This document shows, in pieces, positions 1 through 8,684 of a stretch of 64,000 nt of DNA. How positions within the stretch are numbered: position 1 is the first letter of the stretch; every line of letters begins with the position of its first letter. The translations under genes and the position numbers were made by a program. The notes below the pieces were generated by a model. That model did no database searches, had not been told where the DNA came from, and was given only the letters and a program-made list of their open reading frames with translations. This DNA is from JAGNGI01 sp035448825 (GTDB taxonomy: Bacteria; Fidelibacterota; UBA2242): positions 4,057 to 68,056 of the forward strand of contig DAOTJS010000013.1 in assembly GCA_035448825.1 (NCBI GenBank), read 5' to 3'.

Positions 1-37
1 ATTGAAATTGAATAGAATCTGACGGAGTTGATAGATT

Positions 38-457
38 TTATTTTTTCAGTAAGTCGCGGATTTCCGTTAGAAGTATTTCCGTTTTAGTCGGTGCAGGAGG
101 TGCTGATGACACGGTTTCCTCTTTCCGTTTAGCGGCGCTAAGGGCTTTTACCAGCATAAAAACCGCAAAAGCGATGATAAGGAAATCGAAAACCACCTGC
201 AGGAAATTGCCGTAATTTAGCGTCACTGCCGGATTTCCATCAACCGCATGTTTCAACACGATTTTTAAATCGGTGAAATTGACGCCACCGACCAATAAGC
301 CAATCGGCGGCATAATAATGTCATTGACAACCGAACTGACGATCTTGCCGAAAGCGGCACCGATAATGATACCTACTGCCATATCAATTACATTGCCGCG
401 CATAGCGAAGGCTTTAAATTCCTGCAATAGTTTTGGGCTTTGGGGTTTTGCTTTCAT
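38..457 (-). CDS. mscL: Large-conductance mechanosensitive channel MscL
   Basis: The 139-aa product has the MscL layout: a short N-terminal amphipathic helix, TM1 (about residues 20-45, containing VIDMAVGIIIGAAFGKIV), a periplasmic loop, TM2 (about 85-108) and a charged C-terminal helix. MscL forms a homopentameric inner-membrane pore that opens under hypo-osmotic shock and releases solutes. Length is normal for the family. It lies 15 bases downstream of the DUF3078 gene on the same strand, so the two may share a transcript. The start is the ATG at 457. The assignment is firm. Confidence 0.97.
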   Translation of the reverse strand: MKAKPQSPKLLQEFKAFAMRGNVIDMAVGIIIGAAFGKIVSSVVNDIIMPPIGLLVGGVNFTDLKIVLKHAVDGNPAVTLNYGNFLQVVFDFLIIAFAVFMLVKALSAAKRKEETVSSAPPAPTKTEILLTEIRDLLKK

Positions 458-472
458 ATTTATCCTCTAAAG

Positions 473-1417
473 TTAGAATTTGTAAGAAAAGCCTACGCCT
501 AGAATTTCCTTGAATTGCACTCGCGGCCCGAATTCATCAATTACTCCGTCATCATTCTTATCAATTGAAATCTTTGTGTCGTCGTCGTAAATCAGATGAG
601 TGGTGAAATTGACCGAGATGTACTGGTTTACCTTAAAGGCGATCAGCGTTTCCCAGTTAATATCAATATTCTGGGGATGATCCAGATAGTCCGAAAAGAG
701 ATCAATTTTAATTGTGAAGGACAGATTTTTCAGCAATTCGGTTTTAAAGTCATTGCGGGTATAGATCGCGCGCAGATAACCACCGAATTCGGTCTTAGTA
801 GTTTTTCCGGGCTCGACTCCGAAAGCTCCAGCATTGGAAAGTAATTCGTCATTGACGATAATTAATCGTCCGGTGGCGGGCGCGATAAAAGCACTTAAAT
901 AATTGCTTGGTTTATAATCCATACCGATTGCGGCTAGGAGGTAAGCCGGCGCCAGAAAATTGGAAATTTTTACCGAATCATTGGGATAATTGTAACCCGG
1001 CGCCATCTGGGTCTTGAAATTAAACAGGGCTGAATAATAGAAATTAGTGAATGCTTCTCGTCCATATTTTGACAGAAAATCAACCTTATCATCGGTTTTC
1101 ATAAAATCAGCATCTTTGCCCTGTTTGAGAACGCCATAGCCGAGATCCAGCGAATTATCCCAGACGTTTTTACCTTTTTTATAATTGGCAAACGCACTAA
1201 AAAGTCCATTTAGCGCCAGTGAATTTTGCCCGCCTGCCGCCCAATTGGTCAAAGAAGTCTGAGCTAAATTTACAGCTGTAATACCGCCGATTTTCCAGCC
1301 TTGGTGAGTGTCAGCGGATTTAGCTTTCAATTGGGCTTCGACATCAGTAACCTGACCGGTGGCGCAAAGAAAGAGAACCAATACAAATACTACCGTTAAA
1401 AAGAGTTTAGGTTTCAT
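473..1417 (-). CDS. DUF3078 family outer-membrane protein
   Basis: The 314-aa protein starts with a signal peptide (hydrophobic residues 5-20, then TGQ). It then shows the DUF3078 pattern: an early W-K-x-G-G-x-x-x-x-N-x-x-Q-x-S-x-x-N-W-x-x-G-G block at about residues 40-65, followed by alternating beta strands ending in an aromatic residue (final KF), typical of an outer-membrane barrel. The family is common in Bacteroidetes and relatives and its function is unknown. An AGGAGG ribosome binding site sits at 1421-1427. It is probably the first gene of a two-gene unit with mscL. Confidence 0.85.
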   Translation of the reverse strand: MKPKLFLTVVFVLVLFLCATGQVTDVEAQLKAKSADTHQGWKIGGITAVNLAQTSLTNWAAGGQNSLALNGLFSAFANYKKGKNVWDNSLDLGYGVLKQGKDADFMKTDDKVDFLSKYGREAFTNFYYSALFNFKTQMAPGYNYPNDSVKISNFLAPAYLLAAIGMDYKPSNYLSAFIAPATGRLIIVNDELLSNAGAFGVEPGKTTKTEFGGYLRAIYTRNDFKTELLKNLSFTIKIDLFSDYLDHPQNIDINWETLIAFKVNQYISVNFTTHLIYDDDTKISIDKNDDGVIDEFGPRVQFKEILGVGFSYKF

Positions 1418-1431
1418 TTTGCCTCCTATTA

Positions 1432-1460
1432 ATATAAACTGGTCAATTAATTTCTGTTAA
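1432..1460 (-). promoter_or_regulatory. Possible sigma70-type promoter for the DUF3078 gene
   Basis: On the minus strand TTAACA (1455-1460) is followed after 17 bases by TTATAT (1432-1437), close to -35 and -10 consensus boxes. It lies just upstream of the AGGAGG ribosome binding site of the DUF3078 gene. Such AT-rich matches occur by chance, so this is tentative. Confidence 0.35.
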
Positions 1461-1553
1461 TGAATGGCTGATAATTTTCCTTTTATTTAGATGCCGGATT
1501 TTTTCAAGGAATCTAAACCAGCTGTAAAAGGAATTCGGGTGAAAAGAACGAGA

Positions 1554-1808
1554 TTATTCTTTTTGTTTATTGGGAAGAGCTTCCAGATTTCGTCTATAAC
1601 GGGCTGTATCGAATTCTTCTTTGTACTTCAAAATCCTATAAATTTCGACCGCCACGCATTGGCCGATCAATTTTTTGGTGTCCAGAGTGCTATAACCTTA
1701 TTTTTTTTAGCGATCGAAAGTTTGCTTGGTTTCTGGAGGATCATTTTGGGCATTTTGGGTATCAATAATTTGAAAAATTTGTTCTCTTAATATTGGATTT
1801 GTTTCCAT
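1554..1808 (-). pseudogene. Small conserved-type protein interrupted by two in-frame TAA stops
   Basis: On the minus strand an ATG at 1808 is preceded by AAGGTGA. It opens a frame reading METNPILREQIFQIIDTQ and continuing through NDPPETKQTFDR. Two TAA codons follow (1707-1709 and 1698-1700), and the same frame carries on as KKLIGQCVAVEIYRILKYKEEF to a stop at 1554. The peptide is coherent across both stops: reading each TAA as TTA gives ...FDRLKKLGYSTLDTKKLIG..., an 84-aa protein. From memory it resembles a small family with an NDPPET motif; the function is unknown. Two point mutations, or a compensating pair of indels around the A8 run, would explain it. Sequencing error is possible. Confidence 0.6.
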
Positions 1809-1837
1809 ATTGTCACCTTGTCGTATTTATAATTTTA

Positions 1838-2902
1838 CTATAAATTTTTTTGTAATATTGCAGAAATTTTCATACTGGTAGTGCCGTCGCCGAAAAGAGT
1901 GGCATTTTCGAGATGGAAAACGGTGAATTTCTCGATCTCTTCCGGTAGGCGCTGGAAGTCATTTCCGATTAGTTTCGCCCAGCCGTGTTCGACAAGTTCT
2001 ACCCACTCCGTTTCGGGACGGAGCACAAGGCACGGCACTCCGGCGAAATAGGCTTCTTTCTGCACACCACCCGAGTCAGTTATGATCATCTTTGCCTGTT
2101 TTTCGAGATTCAACATATCGAGGTAACCGACAGGCTCGACTAACCGGAGCTCAGGACTTTCAGCTGTAATATTAAACTGTCTCATCAGATTACGGGTGCG
2201 GGGATGAATGGGAAAGATAATAAGTTCGTTCAAGTGCTCTAAAGTGCTGATAAGTGCTTTTAAGGTGTCGGGATCGTCGGTGTTCTGTGGGCGATGAATT
2301 GTGACCAAGTAGTACGGTTGCGAGTTGACGCCGAGTCGTTCCAGAATGTCTGATTTTTCAGCGATCTGGCTATTATACAAAAAAGCGTCGTACATAACGT
2401 CGCCGACGAGATGGATTTGATCAGTAAACCCTTCATGGTGTAGATTATTGACGGCGGTTTGCGTCGGGGCAAACAAATATTGCGAGAGGGAATCGGCGAC
2501 AATGCGATTGATTTCCTCCGGCATTTGGCGATTGAAACTGCGGAGTCCGGCTTCGACGTGCGCTATCGGGATTTGCAGTTTGGCGGCGGCCAGCGCACCG
2601 GCCATTGTTGAGTTGGTGTCGCCGTAAATCAAGACGAGGTCCGGCTGAATTTTCAGCAATGCTTTTTCCAGTTCAATCAACATTTTTCCGGTTTGTTCGC
2701 CATGATTGCCCGAGCCGATTTCCAGATTATAGTCCGGTTCGGGAATGTTCAATTCGGCGAAGAAAGCCTGTGACATATTATAGTCGTAATGTTGGCCGGT
2801 GTGAATCAGGATTTCATCGCAGTATTTCCTGATCTCGCGGGAAACCGGGGCGCATTTGATGAACTGGGGACGTGCGCCGACGATGGTAGCGATAGTGGGC
2901 AA
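1838..2902 (-). CDS. wecB: UDP-N-acetylglucosamine 2-epimerase (non-hydrolysing)
   Basis: The 354-aa protein interconverts UDP-GlcNAc and UDP-ManNAc, supplying ManNAc-type sugars for surface polysaccharide. Family marks are the N-terminal GARPQFIKCAPVSREI, the HTGQHYDYNMS loop, VEAGLRSFNRQMPEEINR, the HRPQNTD segment and ITDSGGVQKEAYFAGVPCLVLR. The start is a TTG at 2902 with AAAGGAAC upstream. Length is slightly below the usual 370-380 aa but covers the whole fold. It is separated from the main polysaccharide operon by a palindrome cluster and a DUF4405-like gene but is on the same strand, so a role in the same pathway is likely. Confidence 0.93.
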   Translation of the reverse strand: MPTIATIVGARPQFIKCAPVSREIRKYCDEILIHTGQHYDYNMSQAFFAELNIPEPDYNLEIGSGNHGEQTGKMLIELEKALLKIQPDLVLIYGDTNSTMAGALAAAKLQIPIAHVEAGLRSFNRQMPEEINRIVADSLSQYLFAPTQTAVNNLHHEGFTDQIHLVGDVMYDAFLYNSQIAEKSDILERLGVNSQPYYLVTIHRPQNTDDPDTLKALISTLEHLNELIIFPIHPRTRNLMRQFNITAESPELRLVEPVGYLDMLNLEKQAKMIITDSGGVQKEAYFAGVPCLVLRPETEWVELVEHGWAKLIGNDFQRLPEEIEKFTVFHLENATLFGDGTTSMKISAILQKNL

Positions 2903-2925
2903 GTTTGTTCCTTTCAGCTTTATTC

Positions 2926-3125
2926 AACCCCGTTTGGGTTAGTGTAGTATTCAGTCTTTTTAGACTCAGGATTAAATCCTGAGTTAAGCAGGTTCAACTC
3001 CTGACGGAGTTGTGGGCCGCACATTTATAATCTTATATTATATCTATCCATAATCCCGACTAGTCGGGATTGAAATTGAATAGAAAAAAATATATTCGTT
3101 CATACCGTCTAATCCCAACGGGATT
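2926..3125. repeat. Cluster of five short palindromes in the wecB upstream spacer
   Basis: Five different inverted repeats sit within 200 bases: AACCC/GGGTT (2926-2940), ACTCAGGATT/AATCCTGAGT (2964-2984), CAACTCC/GGAGTTG (2995-3012), the perfect 20-mer AATCCCGACTAGTCGGGATT (3052-3071), and AATCCC/GGGATT (3111-3125). The sequence after the fourth palindrome (3070-3086) repeats exactly at window positions 1-17, and CTGACGGAGTTG occurs at both 19-30 and 3001-3012. They look like dispersed palindromic intergenic repeats. None has a convincing T-tract, so they are not classic terminators. Confidence 0.75.
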
Positions 3126-3139
3126 GAATATGAAATTAA

Positions 3140-3373
3140 CTAGTTTTGGTTAGATTTTTTTCGGTGTAAATAGGTTTGTTTGACCCATTTCCAATTGAGA
3201 GTTAAATGTCCGATGACCCCGAGAATCAACAGGCCCCCAAAAACTTCGTGAACTTCCACAATAGCCTCGCTGGTAACTATCCCGGTTTTTAAAAGAAAAA
3301 GCGAAACTACTATCCCCAGAAAAGCAATGCCCATCAGGCAGTTGAGATACTTTAAGGTTGTTTGTTTTGACAT
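3140..3373 (-). CDS. Small DUF4405-like membrane protein
   Basis: The 77-aa protein has two hydrophobic helices (about residues 10-30 and 42-62). Its second helix reads HEVFGGLLILGVIGHLTLNW and is followed by KWVKQTYL. This matches the pattern of DUF4405-type small membrane proteins, where the histidines may bind haem; that function is from family knowledge and is unproven here. It lies between the CapK-like gene and wecB with no clear functional tie to either. Confidence 0.6.
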   Translation of the reverse strand: MSKQTTLKYLNCLMGIAFLGIVVSLFLLKTGIVTSEAIVEVHEVFGGLLILGVIGHLTLNWKWVKQTYLHRKKSNQN

Positions 3374-3397
3374 AGTTGGTTCTCCTTTATTTTATAA

Positions 3398-4741
3398 TTA
3401 GGGTTTAATCTTCGATATAAAATAGCGCATTTTTCCAGTTTGATCTGGTTTTATTTCAATAACTGGTTGAAATTCGATCTGGATGTTTTCATCCTGAACG
3501 GTTTTATAAAATATTTTTCGGAAAAGGTCTAAATCCGAATCGGAAAAATTACGGTTTTTGACATAGCGAATCGTGAAAGCTGATGGCCGAGTTTGGATGA
3601 TCTGATACTGATCGAAAGGTTGCCGATTTAAATCGAGTAAAGCCAGATTTAGATAATCGAAAATTTCACTTGAAAAAGTTTGCCCGTTTTTCATTACGAC
3701 AATATCGGTGACTTTTCCGATGTGTAATTTCATAAGCGGCAGATTGCAACCGCAAGGGCATTTTTCGTTAATCCATTCACCGATGTCACCAATGCGATAG
3801 CGAATAAAAGGCATGTATTCATTGGTCAATGAGGTAGCGATAATCTCTTTTGATCCGTTTTCATTTTCAATAAATTCGAGATATACGTTTTCCAGAGAAA
3901 CATGCCAACCGCCAGCAGGACATTCGTAAGCAAAACCACCGATTTCTGAACAACCATATTCGTTAGAAACTGGAGCGTGGAAAACTGATTCAATTATTTT
4001 GCGTTCCTGTGGAAATAGAGTTTCTGCCGTGACGAAAATTGCTTTTAAGCGTCCAGGAACAGGTAACTTGCTTTCTTTAAAATAAAGAGCTAAACGATAA
4101 ATACTGTTGGAATAACCATATAAATACTGCGGGTTGAAGCGACAGATTTGTCGGCTATATTTGTCCAGCATTTCTTCCGAGTACTCAAAACCGGAAATTA
4201 GCATGGTATTACGAATGCGTCCTTTCAGGGCATCTATGACTTTGCGAAAAGTTGAATAGAGTGGTCGCCCCCAGATAGCGACTTCTGGATCTCCGATTTG
4301 CACGCCGAACCAGTTCCGTGCTCGCCACCGACTAGCCCAGTCCCAACTATTATATTCGTTAGTGGCGTAAAATTCCAATGGAATACCCGTTGAGCCACTA
4401 GTTTTCCCGGGATAAATTTTTCCGGAGTAATATGGATTTGTTAAACGGTCGAGATTTTCCATAATATCTTTCTTATTTAACAATGGAAGACAGGCGAAAT
4501 CCTGTGGCGAGGAGATTTCTTCTGGCTTGATGCCAAGCTGGTTAAATATTGCGTGGTAATAGGGAACATTTTGATAAGCTACATTAAGAATATGATGAAG
4601 TTTAGCCGTCTGGATTTTTTGTAATTCTTCCAGAGGTAAATGTTCATTGTTTCTAAGAATTTTTAGATATTGGGCAATAGCCTCACCTTTAATATGCTGA
4701 GTCAAGGGGAAATAAAAGTTCCGGACAAACTGGCTGTACAT
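3398..4741 (-). CDS. PaaK/CapK-like adenylate-forming enzyme
   Basis: The 447-aa protein belongs to the phenylacetate-CoA ligase-like branch of the ANL (AMP-forming) superfamily, the CapK group found in capsule and O-antigen clusters. The ATP-binding signature GKTSGSTGIP lies near residue 112. It is followed by an internal NEYGCSEIGGF motif and a C-terminal RYRIGDIGEW segment with the CPCG cluster usual for this group. CapK proteins are thought to activate a carboxylate for sugar decoration; the substrate here is unknown. The ATG at 4741 overlaps the stop of the upstream glycosyltransferase by one base, indicating translational coupling. It is the last gene of the polysaccharide operon. Confidence 0.85.
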   Translation of the reverse strand: MYSQFVRNFYFPLTQHIKGEAIAQYLKILRNNEHLPLEELQKIQTAKLHHILNVAYQNVPYYHAIFNQLGIKPEEISSPQDFACLPLLNKKDIMENLDRLTNPYYSGKIYPGKTSGSTGIPLEFYATNEYNSWDWASRWRARNWFGVQIGDPEVAIWGRPLYSTFRKVIDALKGRIRNTMLISGFEYSEEMLDKYSRQICRFNPQYLYGYSNSIYRLALYFKESKLPVPGRLKAIFVTAETLFPQERKIIESVFHAPVSNEYGCSEIGGFAYECPAGGWHVSLENVYLEFIENENGSKEIIATSLTNEYMPFIRYRIGDIGEWINEKCPCGCNLPLMKLHIGKVTDIVVMKNGQTFSSEIFDYLNLALLDLNRQPFDQYQIIQTRPSAFTIRYVKNRNFSDSDLDLFRKIFYKTVQDENIQIEFQPVIEIKPDQTGKMRYFISKIKP

Positions 4742-5913
4742 TATTTAATTTCCTTTAATACTTGCTCAATTTTACGACTAGTGATTTCCCATGTAAAATG
4801 TTTCATGACAACGACACGTGCTGATTTTCCTAATAGTTCCCGTTGTTTTTGATCGGAAAAGAGATTAATGATTATTTCGGCAAATAATTCCGGTTTTTTT
4901 ACGTCGCAAATTATTGCACAATTATATTTATTAATAATTTCAACTACTCCATAAACTGGGCTGACGATGACCGGTTTTTCACAGGCTAAATAGTCATAAA
5001 ATTTCATTGGTGAAAGCCCAACTTTTAATAATAAACTAACATCCCATGGTGCTACGCAGATGTCATAGGAATTAATATAATATAGCGCCAAATTAAAAGG
5101 TACTTTACCAGTGAAAGTGAATGCTTTATCTAATTTTAGCTCATGGCTTAATTCTTTCCATTCTTCTAACTGGGCACCATCGCCAGCGACTACGAAGTGG
5201 ACTTCCGGCATTTTTTTAAGAACATATGGCGCGGCTTTGATCAGATATTGTACACCATGATAATGATAGCAACTGCCAATGAATCCAACTGTTGGTACAT
5301 CAGGTAGACCGGTTTTAGCTAGTGCTTCTGACTTTGGTATTGGTCGGAAGATATCTGGATTAGTGCCATTCGCGATAGGTATTACTTTGGCGGCTTTAAC
5401 TGGATAATTAGTAGCAATCAGATTTTTTAAACCATTGCTGACCGTAATGATACGGTCACAATAGCAAAAATTAATATATTGATTTAGACGTATGTAGGCA
5501 ATTTTTAAGGGCGAATAATGAACCTGGCGTAGTTCTTCAATTACCCAACCATTGACTTCGATAGTTAGTGGTATATGAAAGAGTTTTGAGACAAGTAGTG
5601 GAATAAATGATGACGTTTCGCGAAAATATAAATGATTCGGTCGTCGTTTGAGTATATTCCAGATTAAAATAAAAAAAGATAAAAACTCGAAGGTTGCCCA
5701 CCGTAAAAATGGAAAATTGATTACCGGGATTAAATGAATATAAACTTTGGCGCTGAAACTTGGTTTGACGATGTTTGGATTAAAGAAATGCACTTCATGC
5801 CCAAATTTCGCTAGCCAGCTAACGGTTTCACGAATGTGATTATTGATTTCTCCTAAACGACTAAAACCCTCGAAGCAAAAGTAAAAGATTACTTGTGAAG
5901 GTTTCGGTTTCAT
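4741..5913 (-). CDS. Glycosyltransferase family 4
   Basis: The 390-aa protein has a GT-B fold. The N-terminal acceptor domain includes EVNGWVIEEL and DRIITVSNGLKNLI. The C-terminal nucleotide-sugar domain has TVGFIGSCYHYHGVQYLIKA and KVGLSPMKFYDYLACEKPVI, in which the usual acidic E-x7-E motif is replaced by a K-F-Y-D-Y variant, as in some GT4 subgroups. It should act at the cytoplasmic face of the inner membrane, adding one sugar to the lipid-linked repeat unit. Its start codon overlaps the stop of the preceding glycosyltransferase by four bases. Donor and acceptor cannot be read from sequence. Confidence 0.85.
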   Translation of the reverse strand: MKPKPSQVIFYFCFEGFSRLGEINNHIRETVSWLAKFGHEVHFFNPNIVKPSFSAKVYIHLIPVINFPFLRWATFEFLSFFILIWNILKRRPNHLYFRETSSFIPLLVSKLFHIPLTIEVNGWVIEELRQVHYSPLKIAYIRLNQYINFCYCDRIITVSNGLKNLIATNYPVKAAKVIPIANGTNPDIFRPIPKSEALAKTGLPDVPTVGFIGSCYHYHGVQYLIKAAPYVLKKMPEVHFVVAGDGAQLEEWKELSHELKLDKAFTFTGKVPFNLALYYINSYDICVAPWDVSLLLKVGLSPMKFYDYLACEKPVIVSPVYGVVEIINKYNCAIICDVKKPELFAEIIINLFSDQKQRELLGKSARVVVMKHFTWEITSRKIEQVLKEIK

Positions 5914-7058
5914 CTCCTGATAACTTCTTGAAATATTTGTAGATATTGTTCGGTATTCATTTCCCAGGTAAATTTACGAAAAGGTTCAATTTTATCTGAA
6001 AAATTGAGCGCATTTTTAATAGCCTCAAACAGGGAATTTAAATCGCCTGGCTGGCATAGAAAAGCTGCCTTGTTGCCAGCTAATACTTCCGGAATACCTC
6101 CGACCTGCGAGGCTACCACCGGCTTGCCAATTGCCAGTGCTTCCAGAATTACGTTCGGGACGCCTTCCGAAAGACTCGGTAGTACTACTACATCCGACGC
6201 GGCGTACCAAAGTGGTAATTGCGCATGCGGAATGACTCCCGATAGGAGAATTCTATCCTGTAGTGAATGTTCAATACGGAAATTTTCGATCAGGTGGCGG
6301 TCGTTGCCCTGACCGATTAAAATTAATTTTACTTCTGGCCGATTAAGTTCCGCAAATGCCGAAAGTAATAGGTTGATTCCTTTGCGTTGGCTCAACGTCC
6401 CGACAAAAAGCAGGTATTTATAATTTGGCGGCAATTTTAATTTTTTTTGGGCTTCTACCTGATCAAGCGGATGGAAAAGCTTTTCGTCCACACCGTTATA
6501 TATAACGTTAATTTTTGATTCCGGATATCCTCTTTTAATTAGTTCTGCTTTCATAGCTTCAGAAACTGTGACCAGGATGTCAGCGTTCTTCAATGTCCAG
6601 TGCATATAGTGCTTTAAGACTGGCCGCGACAGGTAAGCATTGACATCCGAACCGCGCAGACCAACGATTGACTTTTTTCCGAATTTCTTTGCTAATCGCA
6701 CCGCCGCGTAACCGCCGGGGCACCCCATTTGTCCGATGATAATATCGAATTCACCGATTGTTTGGGATAAATCCAATTTTGACTGACGATAAAATTGCCG
6801 CGAACGTCGCCAGATACGATCAAAGCGACCGATTGTTTTTATGCGCTGAGTCCAGGCAAAGCGCTGATTGGCGTCGTAATTTTCACGGAAACGCTTCAGT
6901 TCCAGTTCACTGACTGATTGCTGATTTTCTTTAAAAATGATCTGGTAAACTGTCAGGTCGCAACTTTGCGCCAAATGAAATGCCCATTGATAGATGAATA
7001 TCCCATGATTCGGATTATGTGGGGTTGGAAATAGATCAGTGAGTACTAAAATTTTCAT
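5910..7058 (-). CDS. Glycosyltransferase family 4
   Basis: The 382-aa GT-B enzyme begins with FPTPHNPNHGIFIYQWAFHLA, typical of GT4 N-termini. It carries GLRGSDVNAYLSRPVLKHYM and ADILVTVSEAMK mid-protein and a canonical C-terminal donor-binding motif, LPSLSEGVPNVILEALAIG, with the two conserved glutamates. It transfers a sugar from a nucleotide donor with retention of configuration. It overlaps both neighbours by four bases (ATGA), so three glycosyltransferases are translationally coupled. Its third-position GC is somewhat higher than the next glycosyltransferase downstream, which may reflect mosaic assembly of the locus; this is an impression, not a calculation. Confidence 0.9.
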   Translation of the reverse strand: MKILVLTDLFPTPHNPNHGIFIYQWAFHLAQSCDLTVYQIIFKENQQSVSELELKRFRENYDANQRFAWTQRIKTIGRFDRIWRRSRQFYRQSKLDLSQTIGEFDIIIGQMGCPGGYAAVRLAKKFGKKSIVGLRGSDVNAYLSRPVLKHYMHWTLKNADILVTVSEAMKAELIKRGYPESKINVIYNGVDEKLFHPLDQVEAQKKLKLPPNYKYLLFVGTLSQRKGINLLLSAFAELNRPEVKLILIGQGNDRHLIENFRIEHSLQDRILLSGVIPHAQLPLWYAASDVVVLPSLSEGVPNVILEALAIGKPVVASQVGGIPEVLAGNKAAFLCQPGDLNSLFEAIKNALNFSDKIEPFRKFTWEMNTEQYLQIFQEVIRR

Positions 7059-8212
7059 TGCATCAGTTCAAAATAAATATCTTCTATTTTTTTAGTAAAA
7101 TTTGCGGTTGAAAATTTTTTAGCAGTTTTGCGGGCATTTTTAGAGATTTTCTGTCTCAATGCGGAGTTAGATGTTAATTCCGCTATTGAATTGGCGAGAG
7201 CCTGAGCCGCTTCTTCGCAGGTGCCATCATACGTTTTCACCCACTTTTTAGGAAAAGGTAAAAGTCCATTATACTTGTCGCAGATGATCTCGGCCATTAC
7301 ACCAACGTTTAGTCCAACGACCGGTAAACCGTAACTCATCGCTTCCAGTAGAGCCATTCCGAAACCTTCTTCATTGATTGAAGGAAACAAATAGTAATCT
7401 AGTAAGGAATAGATATTGCTGAGATCTTTTTGGAATGGAATAATTGAAATGTACTCTTTAAGATGATATCTTTCGATAAGACGTTTATGATTAATGCGAT
7501 TATTTTCGTCTCCTAATACAATACCATATACTGGAAGTCGCGCGTCAACCAATTTTCGTAGAGTAAGATAGAAAATATCGAAACCTTTAAAAGGATCGAA
7601 CCGACTAGTATTTCCAATAATAAATCGTTTGGGAAGAATTTTCCATTCACGTTTTTGACGGAAAATTTGATCAGAATTCAGTATATGGGGATTTTCTATC
7701 GGATTATAGACGAGACGAATGCGATTGCGGGGTGAGTATTCGTTAGTGACTAAATGTTCTGTAACAGTTTGGGAAATTGATAGAATTCGTTCAGTGAGAA
7801 TACAATTTAGCAGAACTCGTTCGAGATGGAATGTAAATCCGGTTTTTACCCGCATATTGTGTTTGGTGTAAATGCAATGCCGGACACCCGCCAGTCGCGC
7901 GTATAGCGTTCCGAAGAATTCCAAATTTCCACAATGCGAGTGAGTTATATCGATTCGATGCATGCGGATAATGTCCTTTAGTTCATAAAATGTCTTTAGA
8001 TCTCGCCATGATCGTAAGTGAAGGTGATAAAGCGGTATATTAAGTTGTTTGAAATCCTGATAGAAGAAGTCGTATATGCCTTCGGAATACATAGTAACTA
8101 CGACCGGATTAAAACGCGAGCGGTCAATATTTTGAAGTAGCAATAACAGAGATTTTTCTGCACCACCGACGTTCATACTTCCAATAATATGTAGAATATT
8201 AATTTTTCTCAT
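7055..8212 (-). CDS. Glycosyltransferase family 4
   Basis: The 385-aa GT-B glycosyltransferase has the glycine-rich N-terminal acceptor loop GSMNVGGAEKSLLLLL, the mid-region HSHCGNLEFFGTLYARL and TKHNM, the GNTSRFDPFKGFDIF strand that opens the C-terminal domain, and a full E-x7-E motif in INEEGFGMALLEAMSYG. It is a cytoplasmic sugar transferase for repeat-unit assembly; the sugar is unknown. The start codon at 8212 directly abuts the remnant of a decayed asnB gene, so its original upstream partner has been lost. Confidence 0.9.
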   Translation of the reverse strand: MRKINILHIIGSMNVGGAEKSLLLLLQNIDRSRFNPVVVTMYSEGIYDFFYQDFKQLNIPLYHLHLRSWRDLKTFYELKDIIRMHRIDITHSHCGNLEFFGTLYARLAGVRHCIYTKHNMRVKTGFTFHLERVLLNCILTERILSISQTVTEHLVTNEYSPRNRIRLVYNPIENPHILNSDQIFRQKREWKILPKRFIIGNTSRFDPFKGFDIFYLTLRKLVDARLPVYGIVLGDENNRINHKRLIERYHLKEYISIIPFQKDLSNIYSLLDYYLFPSINEEGFGMALLEAMSYGLPVVGLNVGVMAEIICDKYNGLLPFPKKWVKTYDGTCEEAAQALANSIAELTSNSALRQKISKNARKTAKKFSTANFTKKIEDIYFELMQ

Positions 8213-8215
8213 TTC

Positions 8216-8674
8216 AATGATTTTCCAGTGAATAAAAACGGTGTCTTGCTGACACGGTAGCGTGCTAGGATTAGATACTTCTTGTATGAATCGTAGATTG
8301 CAACTACAAACATGCCAGTAATCTTTCTAATTTTATCAATGTTCGATTTTTTATAACAAGGTAGAAGTTCTTCTGTATCGTAGTCAGACTAAATTGTGAC
8401 CAGGTGCAATCAATTCCTGACGAAGGTCCCGAGAATTATATATTTCGCCATCAAGCATTATCTAAATAATGTGGTCATAATTGAGTATCGGTTGATTAGC
8501 TGCATCAAATAGTTTGGTAATTTTAAGCTGGCGGTGGCCAAGTGCGATTTCCGGTAGAAGTTCGTATACTATTCAATCGGGACCGTATTCAAACATATAA
8601 TATCGCATCCAGCAAAATTCCTTCGGATTAACATTGAGTTTACCGTGATGATATATTCCGCGAATACCACTCAT
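8216..8674 (-). pseudogene. Decayed glutamine-dependent asparagine synthase (asnB-like) N-terminal fragment
   Basis: Translating the minus strand from the ATG at 8674 gives MSGIRGIYHHGKLNVNPKEF, then TGA, EIALGHRQLKI, DAANQPILN, TAG, LDGEIYNSRDLRQELIAPGH. After a frame change it continues DTEELLPCYKKSNIDK, KITGMFVVAIYDS and ILARYRVSKTPF. This follows the class-II glutamine amidotransferase domain of AsnB-type enzymes (MCGI.GI, LGHRRL, NGEIYN, GMFAFA.YD, RDR.G.KPL). The catalytic Cys2 is now Ser, there are at least two in-frame stops and one frameshift, and the synthase domain is missing. Such enzymes amidate sugars or amino acids in O-antigen clusters. Confidence 0.85.
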
Positions 8675-8684
8675 GATCGTTTCC

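Noticed and set aside
1491..1790. Plus-strand 99-codon open frame
   Set aside because: It is antisense to the better supported minus-strand small gene, which has a ribosome binding site and coherent peptide; the plus product is a low-complexity hydrophobic shadow.
2926..3125. Possible CRISPR array
   Set aside because: Palindromes differ from one another, spacing is irregular and no cas genes are present.
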